Assembly: GCA_038501785.1 (NCBI GenBank)
Contig: JBAMJR010000070.1
Span: 2,120,501 to 2,184,500 of the forward strand
Direction: 5' to 3'
DNA: 64,000 nucleotides
Source: Myoxocephalus aenaeus
Lineage: Eukaryota > Chordata > Actinopteri > Perciformes > Cottidae
In this document: positions 19,001 to 28,430 of the stretch, in pieces
Numbering within the stretch: the first letter of the stretch is position 1
How the letters are laid out: every line of letters starts with the position of its first letter
The notes under the pieces: model-generated
Seen by the model: the letters and a program-made list of their open reading frames with translations, nothing else
The model's database searches: none
Told to the model about the DNA's origin: nothing
Program-made: the position numbers and the translations under genes

Positions 19001-21035
19001 TGGAACAGGAAAGTCACATCTCATCAAATGCATCTACTCCGAGGCATCGAAGATACTGTGCAAACTGCCGAGACAGTCTGAGGAGGCCGACATCTCAAAC
19101 CCCACTGTCCTGTTGACTGCTTTCACTGGAACTGCAGCCTTTAATATATCAGGCACAACACTGCACTCTCTGCTCAAGCTCCCACGAAGTCTGAAACCTC
19201 CATTTCAAGGACTTGGCAACAAACTGGATGAAGTCCGATCAGAACTTGTAAATGCTGAAATCCTCATCATTGATGAAGTGTCCATGGTGTCAAAGCCCCT
19301 GTTTGCTTATGTGGATGCGAGACTGAAACAGATCAAAGGCAGTCACAGACCCTTTGGAGGAATGTCCGTATTAGCTGTTGGAGACTTTTATCAACTACCA
19401 CCAGTGCGACAGCCCAAGACCCTCTGTGTGTATCAGCCATGTGAGATTGACCTATGGCAGGAAAACTTTCAGATGATCACTCTCACTGAGATTATGCGCC
19501 AGAAGGATGATGTTGCCTTTGCAGAGATGTTGAACCGGATCCGTGTGAAAGGAAAGTCAGATGAGTTGTCTGAAGCAGACAGAGCCTTGTTGTCACAGAC
19601 CATCACTGAACCTGCACTTTGTCCAGCTGAAGTCCTGCACATCTTTGCAACTAATAAACAGGTTGATTCCCACAACTCTGCAACTTTAGCCCTGCTCCAT
19701 TCTCATATCACCAAGATTGATGCAGATGACTACAAGAAGGACCCACGAACTGGAAGAATGGCTCGACAAGACAAACCATATAAAGGCAACAGAAATGAGC
19801 TCCCAGATACACTAAACGTAGCTGAAGGGGCTCGAGTCATGCTCACCAGAAACATAGACGTGTCTCAAGGATTGGTGAATGGATCGTTCGCTACTCTCGT
19901 CAGGGTAGTAACCGCAGAACAAAGTGGTGTTGCACACGTCACTATGCTTGGACTCAAGATGGATGATGAAACCGCTGGAAGAAATCACGGAAACGGGCCA
20001 CCAGGCAGACCTGACGATCTAGTGTACATAGAGAGAGCAGAGGAGAATCTGAAACAGAAAGGAGTGGTACGCAGACAGTTTCCTGTTAGACTTGCTTTTG
20101 CTTGTACAATACACAAGGTTCAAGGTATGACACGGACATCAGCTGTAGTCTCACTAAAACACATTTTTGAACCTGGCATGGCTTATGTAGCTCTCAGTAG
20201 AGTGACCTCTCTCAGTGGACTGCACATGCTGGATCTGGATGAGAGTAAAATCTATGCCAACCCAGAAATCACTGGAGCCCTCGAGACCATGAGACAAGTC
20301 AGCTTGGACGACATGATGCCTCTTCTTCATCTCCAACAGACATTGAGCAGACATGACACTCTGACCATTGTTCACCATAACACCGAAGGTTTGCCATCTC
20401 ATGTCAATGACATCAGGAGTCATCATGAACTGTGTCTTGCAGATGTTTTGTGTCTCACTGAAACTCACCTTCAAGGCTCTTTTGTTGCAGACAGTCTCCA
20501 GTTAGAGGGCTACAAGATGTTCAAACGCAACAGACACCTCTCCTACACAAATGTTCCACAAATGGCCGACAGAGGTGGTGGTGGAGTTGCTGTTTATGTG
20601 AAAAGTAATATTCAAGTGCGTGAAAAACAGTATATACATAATGTAACTGACCTTGAGTTTGTGGTTTTAAAGGTTGAAGCCCCAGTGAGTGCACTGATTG
20701 CAGTTGTATACAGGCCTCCAAACTACAGTGTGACATCATTCCTGTCAAACCTGGGAAGCCTTCTGGACTCATTGGAGATCATGGACTGTCAGCCCATCAT
20801 TGTGTGTGGTGATTTCAACGAGAATCTCTTCTCCAACATTGGTAAGCCAATACTTGATCTGTTTCAGTCCAGGGGATACGCGCAAGTCATCACTGCTGCA
20901 ACCACAGAGAAGAACACACTGCTGGACCTCATCTTCATCTCTCAACCACAGCGTTGTCTCCACTCAGGTGTGATGAAAACCTATTACAGTTATCATAACC
21001 CTGTCTACTGTGTCATGTCCTGGAGCAGTCCATAA
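13062..21035 (+). CDS. Helentron-type Helitron polyprotein (peptidase-Rep-helicase-endonuclease)
   Basis: One uninterrupted ORF of 2,657 codons, with its start taken as the first ATG in a good context (ACAACAATGCC). Domains in order: a 40-residue direct repeat with SYADAVK (about 52-130); a cysteine peptidase-like domain (about 155-325) with QCTCNSL (C161/C163) and FDPH (D286, H288), an arrangement like herpesvirus tegument peptidase C76; a low-complexity linker; basic 18-residue repeats (about 590-830); a Cys-rich DUF6570-like region (about 893-1085); a poly-Asp run (about 1100-1112); the Helitron Rep with HRGSPHIH (H1439, H1441) and two tyrosines YLTSYITK (Y1624, Y1628); Pif1/RecD-like helicase with GGAGTGKS (1978-1985), IIDE (D2071, E2072) and a late HKVQGMT; and an EEP/AP-type endonuclease (about 2430-2657) with GDFNEN (D2584) and a final H-x-PVY. 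In the family, Rep nicks and joins one strand and the helicase unwinds it for rolling-circle-like transposition. The EEP domain marks the Helentron (Helitron2) branch. All key residues are present, so the copy may be recent and active. Confidence 0.93.
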   Translation: MPRKGKRSQAQSLRRQRSKENHCATTEEAECVGPQSSGEIKMSAASHAGSVKPGGQPDAACVPQVSYADAVKRGQHCDDPSAAGPSNVKQVNPRGQSDAACVPQVSYADAVKRGQHSKDPSAAGPSNADCVNLEEQPSEQHVRASRSQASKKYGKFRNQQCTCNSLTFLAFLHENENITRPDLNLVLDKGNTMYRGIRKQVHHNHLTTDELTDEVPARWSTHYADMTQLSRYGTLGEPLTRTVDSFLDLESGLSCLLSDVKYALLLMTRLCIAVFRTRSGRYGFFDPHSRTTSGLPLTLGTAVMVTFSRLSDMIDRIMEFHRMMETPSSCNYELKPVEFYSVNTVNLNEALPNTDCRPPAITVNEPPLLDEAVNESPTLKKNTAANHPQTVLPTVFPQTTAVKQPEVLIASVPSHDAPHSKSELTAHAINPVLSDPTDNILTAVSSDITFTSSVRQQEVIFLGTQNEPEPSSELSFLPSHDSSLSESTGSSSMINTVASALSDPVLQGISCKLTKYSKQQRKKIKRRLLLSEKPLQRKENQKSQERKKYASNKAYKAKKIADASRKYQNNPEFRQKKRNNTRDSVNYRQKRKEYISSQYKENADFRHKKKEILVSRYRNDAEFRQKRKQILVSRYRDDAEFRQKRKQILVSRYRDDAEFRRKRKQILVSRYRNDAAFRQKQKQILVSRYRDDAEFRQKRKQILVSRYRDDAEFRRKRKQILVSRYRDDAEFRQKQKQILVSRYRDDAEFRQKQKQILVFRYKKDIAFRDKQKQHFTARYRGNVDFRRTKKLYFNALYKDSIEFRQRKRAHITQRYAHDQAFRQRHKQLMRQRMQDRNKNNPIFRSLHNIRCAMKIKRKYRRINRQTEESDNSLIKEAISVFRSQIKAGPTYVCTVCHKASFPNQVRPCKRSNYVKNPVMVAACLTGKYLHVCDDECRNEQQCNVPDERKEEWICHTCYNHLKDGVMPTLAVANNLELADIPPELCDLNILERHLIAKCIAFAKIIPLPKGRQRAIHGNVVCVPSEVQETVEALPRLRSESQVMRVKLKRRLCYKGHQLFQTVTWSKLVQALHKLKRIHPQYQDITIRDEAELCDPTLPDDDDDDDDDDDAAMEEDEYDEADLMDIDMCEKSALCDAENETEGDQDMEISSCDGEQPEKRRDDAEQEGDMPNGGFALESCLQPCDVSEEILCFTEGIYSVAPAERNSPVGFFKTPKLEAMAFPVQFPTGQNTLDEMRRIKLTPSSYFKARLFCIDDRFARDTNYLFFAQFVTEIHLATSSMSIQLRKGKPLTRDGRKITSGMLQDKREVEKLVRNKDAVRFMQPLRGTPAYWEKTTKDLFAMIRQLGTPTFFCTFSAAEMRWPEVIEAIKRQQGEEVNFEELDWSAKCDVLRSNPVTTMRMFDKRVEALFRDLILSPAQPLGNVVDFFYRVEFQHRGSPHIHCLIWAEGAPVFEEDSDQTVSDFVSKYITAQLPDPDSQPELYKKVTEVQIHSKNHSRTCFRSANSGCRFGFPKPPSRNTFITRPDETVDPLQVQTAKEKLQPLNLLLNEPETASLSLQQLLDKCNLTIDEYEHCLNTINKSSAVILKREPKDCRVNGYNPHLLEAWDANIDVSYILNAYSCIMYLTSYITKQESGLSEYLKTVIANSTRDNVNECDEMREIMQAYSKKREVSAQECVTRACGINMKKCSRGVIFIPTDDNALKMSRPMSYLENTTSESLNVWMTSLTDKYKARPETPEFEEMCLADFAATCRIVYGQQKKGKDVLPLLNEMGFVQKRKNNKPAIIRFYRCSQEKYPEKFYGTLVKLYLPYRSDQELKRPHFPTYESFYKDCYVQLRGAEHPEYVIDIVKRNRDKYEKNSDEIDNAVEEFDQNRGVIDEWCNLAPESEVVRLECVEELQAREPNHENVQENVPEYSNQADAVTEARAVREPPALDPTLLRQMYQNLNQKQACVFYAVRDWCLKRVCGPNPEQFFFYINGGAGTGKSHLIKCIYSEASKILCKLPRQSEEADISNPTVLLTAFTGTAAFNISGTTLHSLLKLPRSLKPPFQGLGNKLDEVRSELVNAEILIIDEVSMVSKPLFAYVDARLKQIKGSHRPFGGMSVLAVGDFYQLPPVRQPKTLCVYQPCEIDLWQENFQMITLTEIMRQKDDVAFAEMLNRIRVKGKSDELSEADRALLSQTITEPALCPAEVLHIFATNKQVDSHNSATLALLHSHITKIDADDYKKDPRTGRMARQDKPYKGNRNELPDTLNVAEGARVMLTRNIDVSQGLVNGSFATLVRVVTAEQSGVAHVTMLGLKMDDETAGRNHGNGPPGRPDDLVYIERAEENLKQKGVVRRQFPVRLAFACTIHKVQGMTRTSAVVSLKHIFEPGMAYVALSRVTSLSGLHMLDLDESKIYANPEITGALETMRQVSLDDMMPLLHLQQTLSRHDTLTIVHHNTEGLPSHVNDIRSHHELCLADVLCLTETHLQGSFVADSLQLEGYKMFKRNRHLSYTNVPQMADRGGGGVAVYVKSNIQVREKQYIHNVTDLEFVVLKVEAPVSALIAVVYRPPNYSVTSFLSNLGSLLDSLEIMDCQPIIVCGDFNENLFSNIGKPILDLFQSRGYAQVITAATTEKNTLLDLIFISQPQRCLHSGVMKTYYSYHNPVYCVMSWSSP
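13216..13455 (+). repeat. Two 120-bp in-frame direct repeats
   Basis: Two near-identical 120-bp copies (GCTGCATGTG motif at 13236 and GCTGCATGCG at 13356) encode 40-residue repeats with ACVPQVSYADAVKRGQH. The period is an exact multiple of three, so the frame is kept. Confidence 0.9.
14830..15560 (+). repeat. 54-bp tandem repeat coding for basic 18-residue units
   Basis: Nine near-identical 54-bp copies (14896 to about 15380) encode KQILVSRYRDDAEFRQKR-like units. Older, diverged units flank them on both sides (for example QYKENADFRHKK and RYRGNVDFRRTK). The charge pattern suggests a helical nucleic-acid-binding or coiled-coil rod. Two other frames are also open here: one plus frame and one minus frame of 217 and 276 codons. 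Confidence 0.93.
16355..16391 (+). repeat. (GAT)n coding a poly-Asp run
   Basis: A trinucleotide run inside the Helitron ORF encodes about 11 Asp, followed by an acidic stretch (AAMEEDEYDEAD). It is likely length-variable. Confidence 0.9.
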
Positions 21036-21172
21036 ATATATCAGTTGAGAAGAAAAAATACTAGGTCACATGATATTGTTGCACTTTTTATAGTAAGTAC
21101 GATGGCTATTTGTTTGGCAATTTTTCATTTTCACAGTATTGAATAATATTATTGTTCATATTTTTTCCCCAG

Positions 21173-22270
21173 GTTCCCTTTCTGACACATTTTGGCCTGT
21201 GCATTTATCAGGGTGGGTTTGGGTCAGGGTTGATAAATGCCCAGGCCAAAACTGTTTCAGCAGCTGTGTACAATGCTGAAACAGACATACATCAGAAAGT
21301 ATTTGTTCTAGATGTAACACACTTTCTGGTCTATTGATGCCTACCAGCTGAAACCCCACATTTCCACCCCACCCAATTTCACACTATACACTCTAGCAGG
21401 TCGGGTGGCCATGCTAGAGACTCTTACTCATAAGTCTCCTTTCTCCTGGACCGGAAACAGTTCTCCTGTGTCCTCTGTAATGTTAAGTTTCCTTTCCCCT
21501 GGACCGGAGACACAGCCTTGGCCTCACCTCCTTCAGCACTGTGAGGATCAGTAATGCTACAACAGACCAGATGCTGCAGCACCAGCTTAACTATCCATCA
21601 ATGGTGGAACCACCATTGCTGGACCCCAGAGTTCTCCTTCTCCCTGCCAGTGTCAAGGTTTCTTCACAGCAGAGCACAAGGTATTGCTTTCTTATTTCAT
21701 ATGTGCTTTACAATGTTTAGCTGTATTGTGTGTTCATTATTAATATATTCACTTTTTAACAGTTGTAATAACACTGATGTTATAGTTATTATAATATTGT
21801 AATGTATATCAACCTCTTACTTCAGGTCTTCCTCCACTGTCATCCCTCCACTTCACAGTGAAGACACTCAGGACTGCATAGAGAGCTCCACACATAAAAG
21901 AAGCTGAACATCATGCAGCCCTCCCAAACTTCTGTGAGAAATGGCACTGGGCATACATGCTGTTCTGTCCTGCAGCAGAGTTCGAGGTATTTGTTTTATT
22001 GTGAATTATGTAACTATTTAACATGTTTTGTTTCAGTCTTCAGTTTATTACAATAACTTTTCTCTTGTCAGGACCAGCTCCATCGTCCTACCTCAACATC
22101 ACCATCGGTGCATCCATTACTGTGCTCAGTTCTGTTCAGCAGAGACTAACTACAGTTGATTCTGAAGCAAGTGATCAGGTGTACGGCTGCAGGGAACCAA
22201 ACTGCTGCAGATCAGGCATCAGTCAGTCATCACTGACCGTTTCAAGCTCCTCCCTAAACAAGCTGTAAAG
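21173..22270 (+). ncRNA. Exon-like blocks downstream of the Helitron ORF
   Basis: Three blocks have canonical borders: 21173-21680 (acceptor TTTTTTCCCCAG, donor after ACAAG), 21826-21986 (acceptor CTTACTTCAG, donor GTATTT) and 22072-22270 (acceptor CTCTTGTCAG, donor GTAACC). No long frame joins them. They may be 3' UTR exons of the Helitron transcript, captured host exons or a lncRNA. The evidence is splice-site sequence only. Confidence 0.3.
21190..21328. repeat. Three hairpins after the Helitron ORF, the first with a G4 loop
   Basis: Hairpin 1: 21-bp arms 21190-21210 and 21231-21251 with one mismatch. Its 20-nt loop is GGGTGGGTTTGGGTCAGGGT, with four GGG runs. Hairpin 2: TTTCAGCA against TGCTGAAA (about 21255-21281). 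Hairpin 3: CAGAAAGT (21293-21300) against ACTTTCTG (21321-21328). They lie 155-293 bp past the ORF stop, where a Helitron 3' signal could be expected. Confidence 0.8.
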
Positions 22271-22412
22271 GTAACCTTTCTTCTTTACTACCTTAGTTCA
22301 ATATCTCTCTTTGACCACAACAACTAAAACACTGTGGGACTTACTGCTTGCATGCTATTTACATGTACAACTACAGGAATAGGAATAACGTTTCTCCCTG
22401 TTGTTCTCTTTA

Positions 22413-23182
22413 AAAAGTAGGATGGGGGCCAAAACCTTCAGTTATCAAGCTCCTCTTCTGTGGAACCAGCTTCCACTTTCAGTCCGGGGGCAGACAGTCA
22501 CCTCATTTAATTAAGAGTAAACTTAAGACTTTTCTCTTTGATCGCACTTATAGTTAGGGCTGTTTCAGGCTTATAGTTAGGGCTGGTTCAGGTTTGCCCT
22601 GGTCCAGCCCCTAGATATGCTGCTATAGGCCTAGACTGCTGGGGGACATCTTAGGATACACTGAGCTCCTCTCTCCTCTTCTCTCTCTCCTTCTGGATGA
22701 ATTCATGTCTCTTCAATGCACATTACTAACTCTATTTCTTTCCCGGGAGCCTCTGTGCTTCCTCTCCTCAAGTTTCCATGGATCGTGGCTGTCTGGAGCC
22801 GGTTCCTACCTCCTGTCTCCTACCTCCTGCTGATGCCCCTCCTCTCTACCGCCTTCTGCTGACATGGATCGTGGATTATCTGGATCATGGACCATGCCTA
22901 CTACTCATTATATGAATAATTTCTGTCATATTCATTGCATGTGCTGTAACTCTGTTACGTTGTTCATTCTGGTCACATGACATCTATTGCTTCTGTCCAT
23001 CCGGGGAGAGGGATCCTCCTCTGTTGCTCTCCCTCAGGTTTCTTCCTTTTTTCCATGTGAAAGGGTTTTTACTATCTTTATTTGGGGAGTTTTTCCTGCT
23101 CCAATGTGAGGTCCTGGGACAGGAATGTGCCTCCGAGGCAAATTTGTGATTTTGGGCTATCCAAAATAAACTGAATTGAATG
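22413..23182 (+). mobile_element. 5'-truncated LINE 3' end
   Basis: It starts with a decayed C-terminal reverse-transcriptase end: the nucleotides read, with frame breaks, like FSYQAPLLWNQLP, then FKSKLKTFLF, a motif common at the end of L2/Rex1-type ORF2. A long 3' UTR-like stretch follows with GGGAGAGGGATCCTCCTCTG and TTTGGGGAGTTTTTCCTGC. It ends in TTGGGCTATCCAAAATAAACTGAATTG. This 3' end is abundant in teleosts. The exact clade (L2/Maui or Rex1) is uncertain. Confidence 0.65.
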
Positions 23183-23395
23183 TACAGAAAGCTCAGTATT
23201 GACAAATGTGCCACTATCAAATTTGCCCTTAATGTTTCCTTCTGGTTGGCCAAAGTGTGTCTATGTTGTGAGATGGGGGAAATTAAGCCCTAAGGCTTTT
23301 TGCAGAGAGGGTTTTAATTACATACAAATTGTTGACAAATTGGTAATCTAAATGTAAACAAATAAAAAATATTCATAATCAGGTCATTGTCTGGT
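23183..23395. other. Short noncoding spacer
   Basis: Nothing recognised. Confidence 0.4.
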
Positions 23396-23684
23396 TCATA
23401 CTTGCAACAGCATTGAAACTACTACTGTGTTTATGACTATCTCTGCTGCTACTACTTACTGACACTAATACTACTCCAGTTGGTATTACTACTGCTACTA
23501 TTGGTATTGCTGCTAGTACCTCATATCTTGCTTCTACTACTGCTACAGCTGCTGCTCTGGCTTCTGCCACTACTACCACTACCAATACTGTTTCTGCTGC
23601 TAGTACTTCAACTACGATCTCTGATGGAACTGTTTATTCTACTACACCACTGATACTTCGGCTGCTACTGGTACCACTATTAAA
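23396..23684. repeat. Imperfect CTN trinucleotide tract
   Basis: About 290 bp dominated by ACTACTGCTGCT-type triplets with substitutions. It directly abuts the left edge of the macrosatellite. ORFs over it are compositional. Confidence 0.75.
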
Positions 23685-24167
23685 ATTTCAGCTATCTTTT
23701 CAAATATTTAAGCTTTAAGCTTCGGCTTTTAGCATTTTCCATCTCTTCTCCTTCTTCATATATTCAGCTACAGAAACCGCTCAGCTATTAAAATGTTCAG
23801 CTCCTTAGGACACAATGGCAATGACCTTTTCATGTTTCTGACTTTTCCAATTTTTGAATTATTAATCTTTTCATGAAAATTTAAATGAACGGATCCGATG
23901 GAGGAAATTTAAAAATCCTCTTCAACTTCTAAAGCGTACAGGTTCTGCATACGTTCAGCTACAGACACCTTTTAAACATTCAAATGTTGACAAAAAATTC
24001 AGCTATTATTCTATAATTTCATATTTTTTATATTCAGCTATTTTCTGCTATTTTCTGCTAAATTCAACTATATTCTGCTATTTTCAGCTATCCTTTCAAA
24101 TATTTCAGCTTTAAGCTTCAGCTTTTAGCATTCCAACGCATTTTCAGCAGGAAATGCAATTTCTAGT
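23685..24167 (+). repeat. Truncated left-edge monomer
   Basis: Only the 3' part of a monomer (TTCAGCTA modules to the CTAGTT end) is present. The array therefore starts mid-unit next to the CTN tract. Confidence 0.8.
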
Positions 24168-24168
24168 T

Positions 24169-24330
24169 ATTAGTTGGAATGCTTCAGCAGTCCAACTATT
24201 GTTATCCTCTTCTTTATTAGTTGGAATGCTTCAGCAGTCCAACTATTGTTATCCTCTTCTTTATTCAACTTATTAGTTGGAATGCTTCAGCAGTCCAACT
24301 ATTGTTATCCTCTTCTTTATTCAACTTCTT
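24169..24330 (+). repeat. AGTTGGAATGC insert, three copies
   Basis: Units of about 50-56 bp with a foldback (AGTTGGA...TCCAACT) in monomer 1. The same unit occurs three times at 36717-36895 and once at 30463-30520. GTTGGAATGCT is the exact reverse complement of AGCATTCCAAC near each monomer 3' end. Confidence 0.85.
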
Positions 24331-25589
24331 CTTCTTCTTCATCTTATTCTATTTCTTCCGTACGTATTTTGAATATCATCTCCTCCTTCATATATTAAGC
24401 TATTTAAACCATTCAAATATTAAAATATTCAGCTCATTAAGGAGACGATGGCTATGACCTTTCATATTTCTGACTTTTCAAATTTTTGAATTATTAAGCT
24501 TTTTATGAAAATTCAAATGAATGGCAGCGGATGGGGGAAATCTTCAAATCCTCTTCAACTTCAAACGCTTACAGGTTCTGCATACGTTCAGCTAAATACA
24601 CCATTTAAACTTTCAAATGTTGACAAAACCTTCAGCTATTATTCTGCAATTTCATATTTTTGATATTTTTTCAAATATTCAAATTATTAAGCTTTTTCTG
24701 AAAAAAAAAATGAATGGATTCCAATGAAGAAAGTCTTCAAAGCCGCTTAAACTTCTTCAACTTCAAAAGCTAAAGGGTTCGCCATGCTTTCAGGTAGAGA
24801 CACCATTTAAACTTTCAAATGTTGACAAAACCTTCAACTGTTACCGTATGACTCAGCTTTTTGATATCTGTAATAGTCTCTTAACTGTCAGCGTTTTTGT
24901 TTTATGTTTTTTCCCAACCTTTTCAGAGTTTACAATGGGTGTGTATTGCGCTGCTTAGAGTGCGTGATGTCACAGCTTGAGTGAACAGAGCCTTCCAGAT
25001 TTGGTCACAAACGTATTTGCTTTTTGCCATCTACTCCACAATACTAACTTTTTGGGCATAATTTATACATCAAAACGTAGGAAATCTTGTCGTGCTTCGT
25101 AAAATTGGGTCGATTTGAATCCAACAGATTCAGACGTGTTTAAATCAGACTATAAGTGAGAGGGAGTCACCCTCCTTCCTCCATTGCCTCCCATGTTATA
25201 TCTCTCTAAAAAATGGCTCGCCCCTGACGGTCTCACCTGATTTGGAAACTGCAACTAGAGACACATTGTGGGTTTTTAGGTTACACAAACAACATTGACG
25301 CGTTCGCAAAAGTCTTATCTCTCAGAAAATATAATTATTTTGGCATGTTGCCTTTGAAGTTCTTGAGATATTAAGCTTTTTCTGAAAACAAATAATGCAT
25401 TGAAGCCTATGGAGGTCATCTTCAAAGCAGTCTCACTCATGACACAGGTGCTTCAAGTTAACTAATCAGTGCAGCTTCACACTCATTCTTGTTTTAACTA
25501 CCTTGTGGGGACACACAGAGGCTGTTGGTGGAGGAAGTGAATGATTGCTAGCATGAGCTTTGTGTTGGACTAAGATCACTTGTGTGTCT

Positions 25590-25697
25590 ATGTGCGCGTG
25601 AACGGCCGCTCGTGCGCACGTAAACGGCCGCGTGCTATTTCGCGTGCGCGCGCGTGAACGGCCGCGCGCGTGCACGTGGTTATATGGTCTCATGCCC

Positions 25698-25722
<25 letters not shown>
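25590..25722 (+). promoter_or_regulatory. CpG-rich Z-DNA-like tract, E-box and poly(T) (example)
   Basis: Repeated in every full unit: GTGCGCGTGAACGGCCGC-type repeats with many CpG and alternating purine/pyrimidine steps, then CACGTG, then 13-29 T. CACGTG is the binding core of bHLH-zip factors in general; binding here is not shown. Equivalent tracts lie just before each listed poly(T) start. Confidence 0.5.
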
Positions 25723-25728
<6 letters not shown>

Positions 25729-26385
25729 AGGAGTTGCTGATTCTTTAGAGATCAAGGACAATAGGGGCTGGTATACATATCAAGGTCATATGAGCTGTAG
25801 AACACCTGAAGAAGCCCTAGGGTTCATTCAGCTACAGACACTTTTTAAATGTTCAAATGTTGACAAAATCTTCAGCTATTATTCTATAATTTCTTATTTT
25901 TTATATTCAGCTATCTTTTCAAATATTTAAGCTTTAAGCTTCAGCTTTTAGCATTTTCCGTCTCTTCTCCTTCTTCATATATTCAGCTACAGAAACCGCT
26001 CAGCTATTAAAATGTCCAGCTCCTTAGGACACAATGGCAATGACCTTTTCATGTTTCTGACTTTTCCAATTTTTTAATTATTAATCTTTTCATGAAAATT
26101 TAAATGAACGGATCCGATGGAGGAAATTTAAAAATCCTCTTCAACTTCTAAAGCGTACAGGTTCTGCATACGTTCAGCTACAGACACCTTTTAAACATTC
26201 AAATGTTGACAAAAAATTCAGCTATTATTCTATAATTTCATATTTTTTATATTCAGCTATTTTCTGCTATTTTCTGCTAAATTCAACTATATTCCGCTAT
26301 TTTCAGCTATCCTTTCAAATATTTCAGCTTTAAGCTTCAGCTTTTAGCATTCCAACGCATTTTCAGCAGGAAATGCAATTTCTAG

Positions 26386-27747
26386 TTATTATTATTCTAT
26401 TTCTTCCGTACGTTTTTCAAACCTCTTCTCCTCCTTCATATATTAAGCTATTTAAACCATTCAAATATTAAAATATTCAGCTCATTAAGGAGACGATGGC
26501 AATGACCATTTCATATTTCTGACTTTTCAAATTTTTGAATTATTAAGCTTTTTATGAAAATTCAAATGAATGGCAGCGGATGGGGGAAATCTTCAAATCC
26601 TCTTCAACTTCAAACGCTTACAGGTTCTGCATACGTTCAGCTAAATACACCATTTAAACTTTCAAATGTTGACAAAACCTTCAGCTATTATTCTGCAATT
26701 TCAAATTTTTTCATATTTTTTCAAATATTCAAATTATTAAGCTTTTTCTGAAAAAAAAAATGAATGGATTCCAATGAAGAAAGTCTTCAAAGCCGCTTAA
26801 ACTTCTCCAACTTCAAAAGCTAAAGGGTTCGCCATGCTTTCAGGTAGAGACACCATTTAAACTTTCAAATGTTGACAAAACCTTCAGCTGTTACCGTATG
26901 ACTCAGCTTTTTGATATCTGTAATAGTCTTTTAACTGTCAGCGTTTATACTTTATGTTTTTTTCAGACCATTTCTGTGTTTAACATGGGTGTGTATTGCG
27001 CTGCTTAGAGTGAGTGATGTCACAACCAGAGGGGACAGAGAAAAATATTTAAGCTTTAAAAAGTATTTGCTTTTTGCCATCTACTCCACAATACTAACTT
27101 TTTGGGCATAATGTATACATCAAAACGTAGGAAATCTTGTCGTGCTTCGTAAAATTGGGTCGATTTGAATCCAACAGATTCAGACGTGTTTAAATCAGAC
27201 TATAAGTGAGAGGGAGTCACCCTCCTTCCTCCATTGCCTCCCATGTTATATCTCTCTAAAAAATGGCTCGCCCCTGACGGTCTCACCTGATTTGGAAACT
27301 GCAACTAGAGACACATTGTGGGTTTTTAGGTTACACAAACAACATTGACGCGTTCGCAAAAGTCTTATCTCTCAGAAAATATAATTATTTTGGCATGTTG
27401 CCTTTGAAGTTCTTGAGATATTAAGCTTTTTCTGAAAACAAATAATGCATTGAAGCCTATGGAGGTCATCTTCAAAGCAGTCTCACTCATGACACAGGTG
27501 CTTCAAGTTAACTAATCAGTGCAGCTTCACACTCATTCTTGTTTTAACGACCTTGTGGGGACACACACAGGCTGTTGGTGGAGGAAGTGAATGATTGCTA
27601 GCATGAGCTTTGTGTTGGACTAAGATCACTTGTGTGTCTATGTGCGCGTGAACGGCCGCTCGTGCGCACGTAAACGGCCGCGTGCTATTTCGCGTGCGCG
27701 CGCGTGAACGGCCGCGCGCGTGCACGTGGTAATACAGTCTCATGCAC

Positions 27748-27778
<31 letters not shown>

Positions 27779-28430
27779 GAGTTGCTGATTCTTTAGAGAT
27801 CAAGGACAATAGGGGCTGGTATACATATCAAGGTCATATAAGCTGTAGAACACCTGAAGAAGCCCTAGGGTTCATTCAGCTACAGACACTTTTTGAATGT
27901 TCAAATGTTGACAAAACCTTCAGCTATTATTCTATAATTTCTTATTTTTTATATTCAGCTATCTTTTCAAATATTTAAGCTTTAAGCTTCAGCTTTTAGC
28001 ATTTTCCATCTCTTCTCCTTCTTCATATATTCAGCTACAGAAACCGCTCAGCTATTAAAATGTCCAGCTCCTTAGGACACAATGGCAATGACCTTTTCAT
28101 GTTTCTGACTTTTCCAATTTTTGAATTATTAATCTTTTCATGAAAATTTAAATGAACGGATCCGATGGAGGAAATTTAAAAATCCTCTTCAACTTCTAAA
28201 GCGTACAGGTTCTGCATACGTTCAGCTACAGAAACCTTTTAAACATTCAAATGTTGACAAAAAATTCAGCTATTATTCTATAATTTCATATTTTTTATAT
28301 TCAGCTATTTTCTGCTAAATTCAACTATATTCTGCTATTTTCAGCTATCCTTTCAAATATTTCAGCTTTAAGCTTCAGCTTTTAGCATTCCAACGCATTT
28401 TCAGCAGGAAATGCAATTTCTAGTTATTAT
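26386..28430 (+). repeat. Macrosatellite monomer 2 (type I)
   Basis: About 2.05 kb. It carries the private variant CAGACCATTTCTGTGTTTAAC and CACAACCAGAGGGGACAGAG (about 26960-27035), shared with monomer 6. Poly(T) at 27748-27770. Confidence 0.85.

Larger units (their letters stand above)
24168..26385 (+). repeat. Macrosatellite monomer 1 (type I)
   Basis: The longest unit, about 2.22 kb. It carries three tandem copies of the AGTTGGAATGCTTCAGCAGT insert at its 5' end. Its GTATTGCGC segment reads with CCCAACCTTTTCAGAG. Poly(T) at 25698-25722. Confidence 0.85.
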
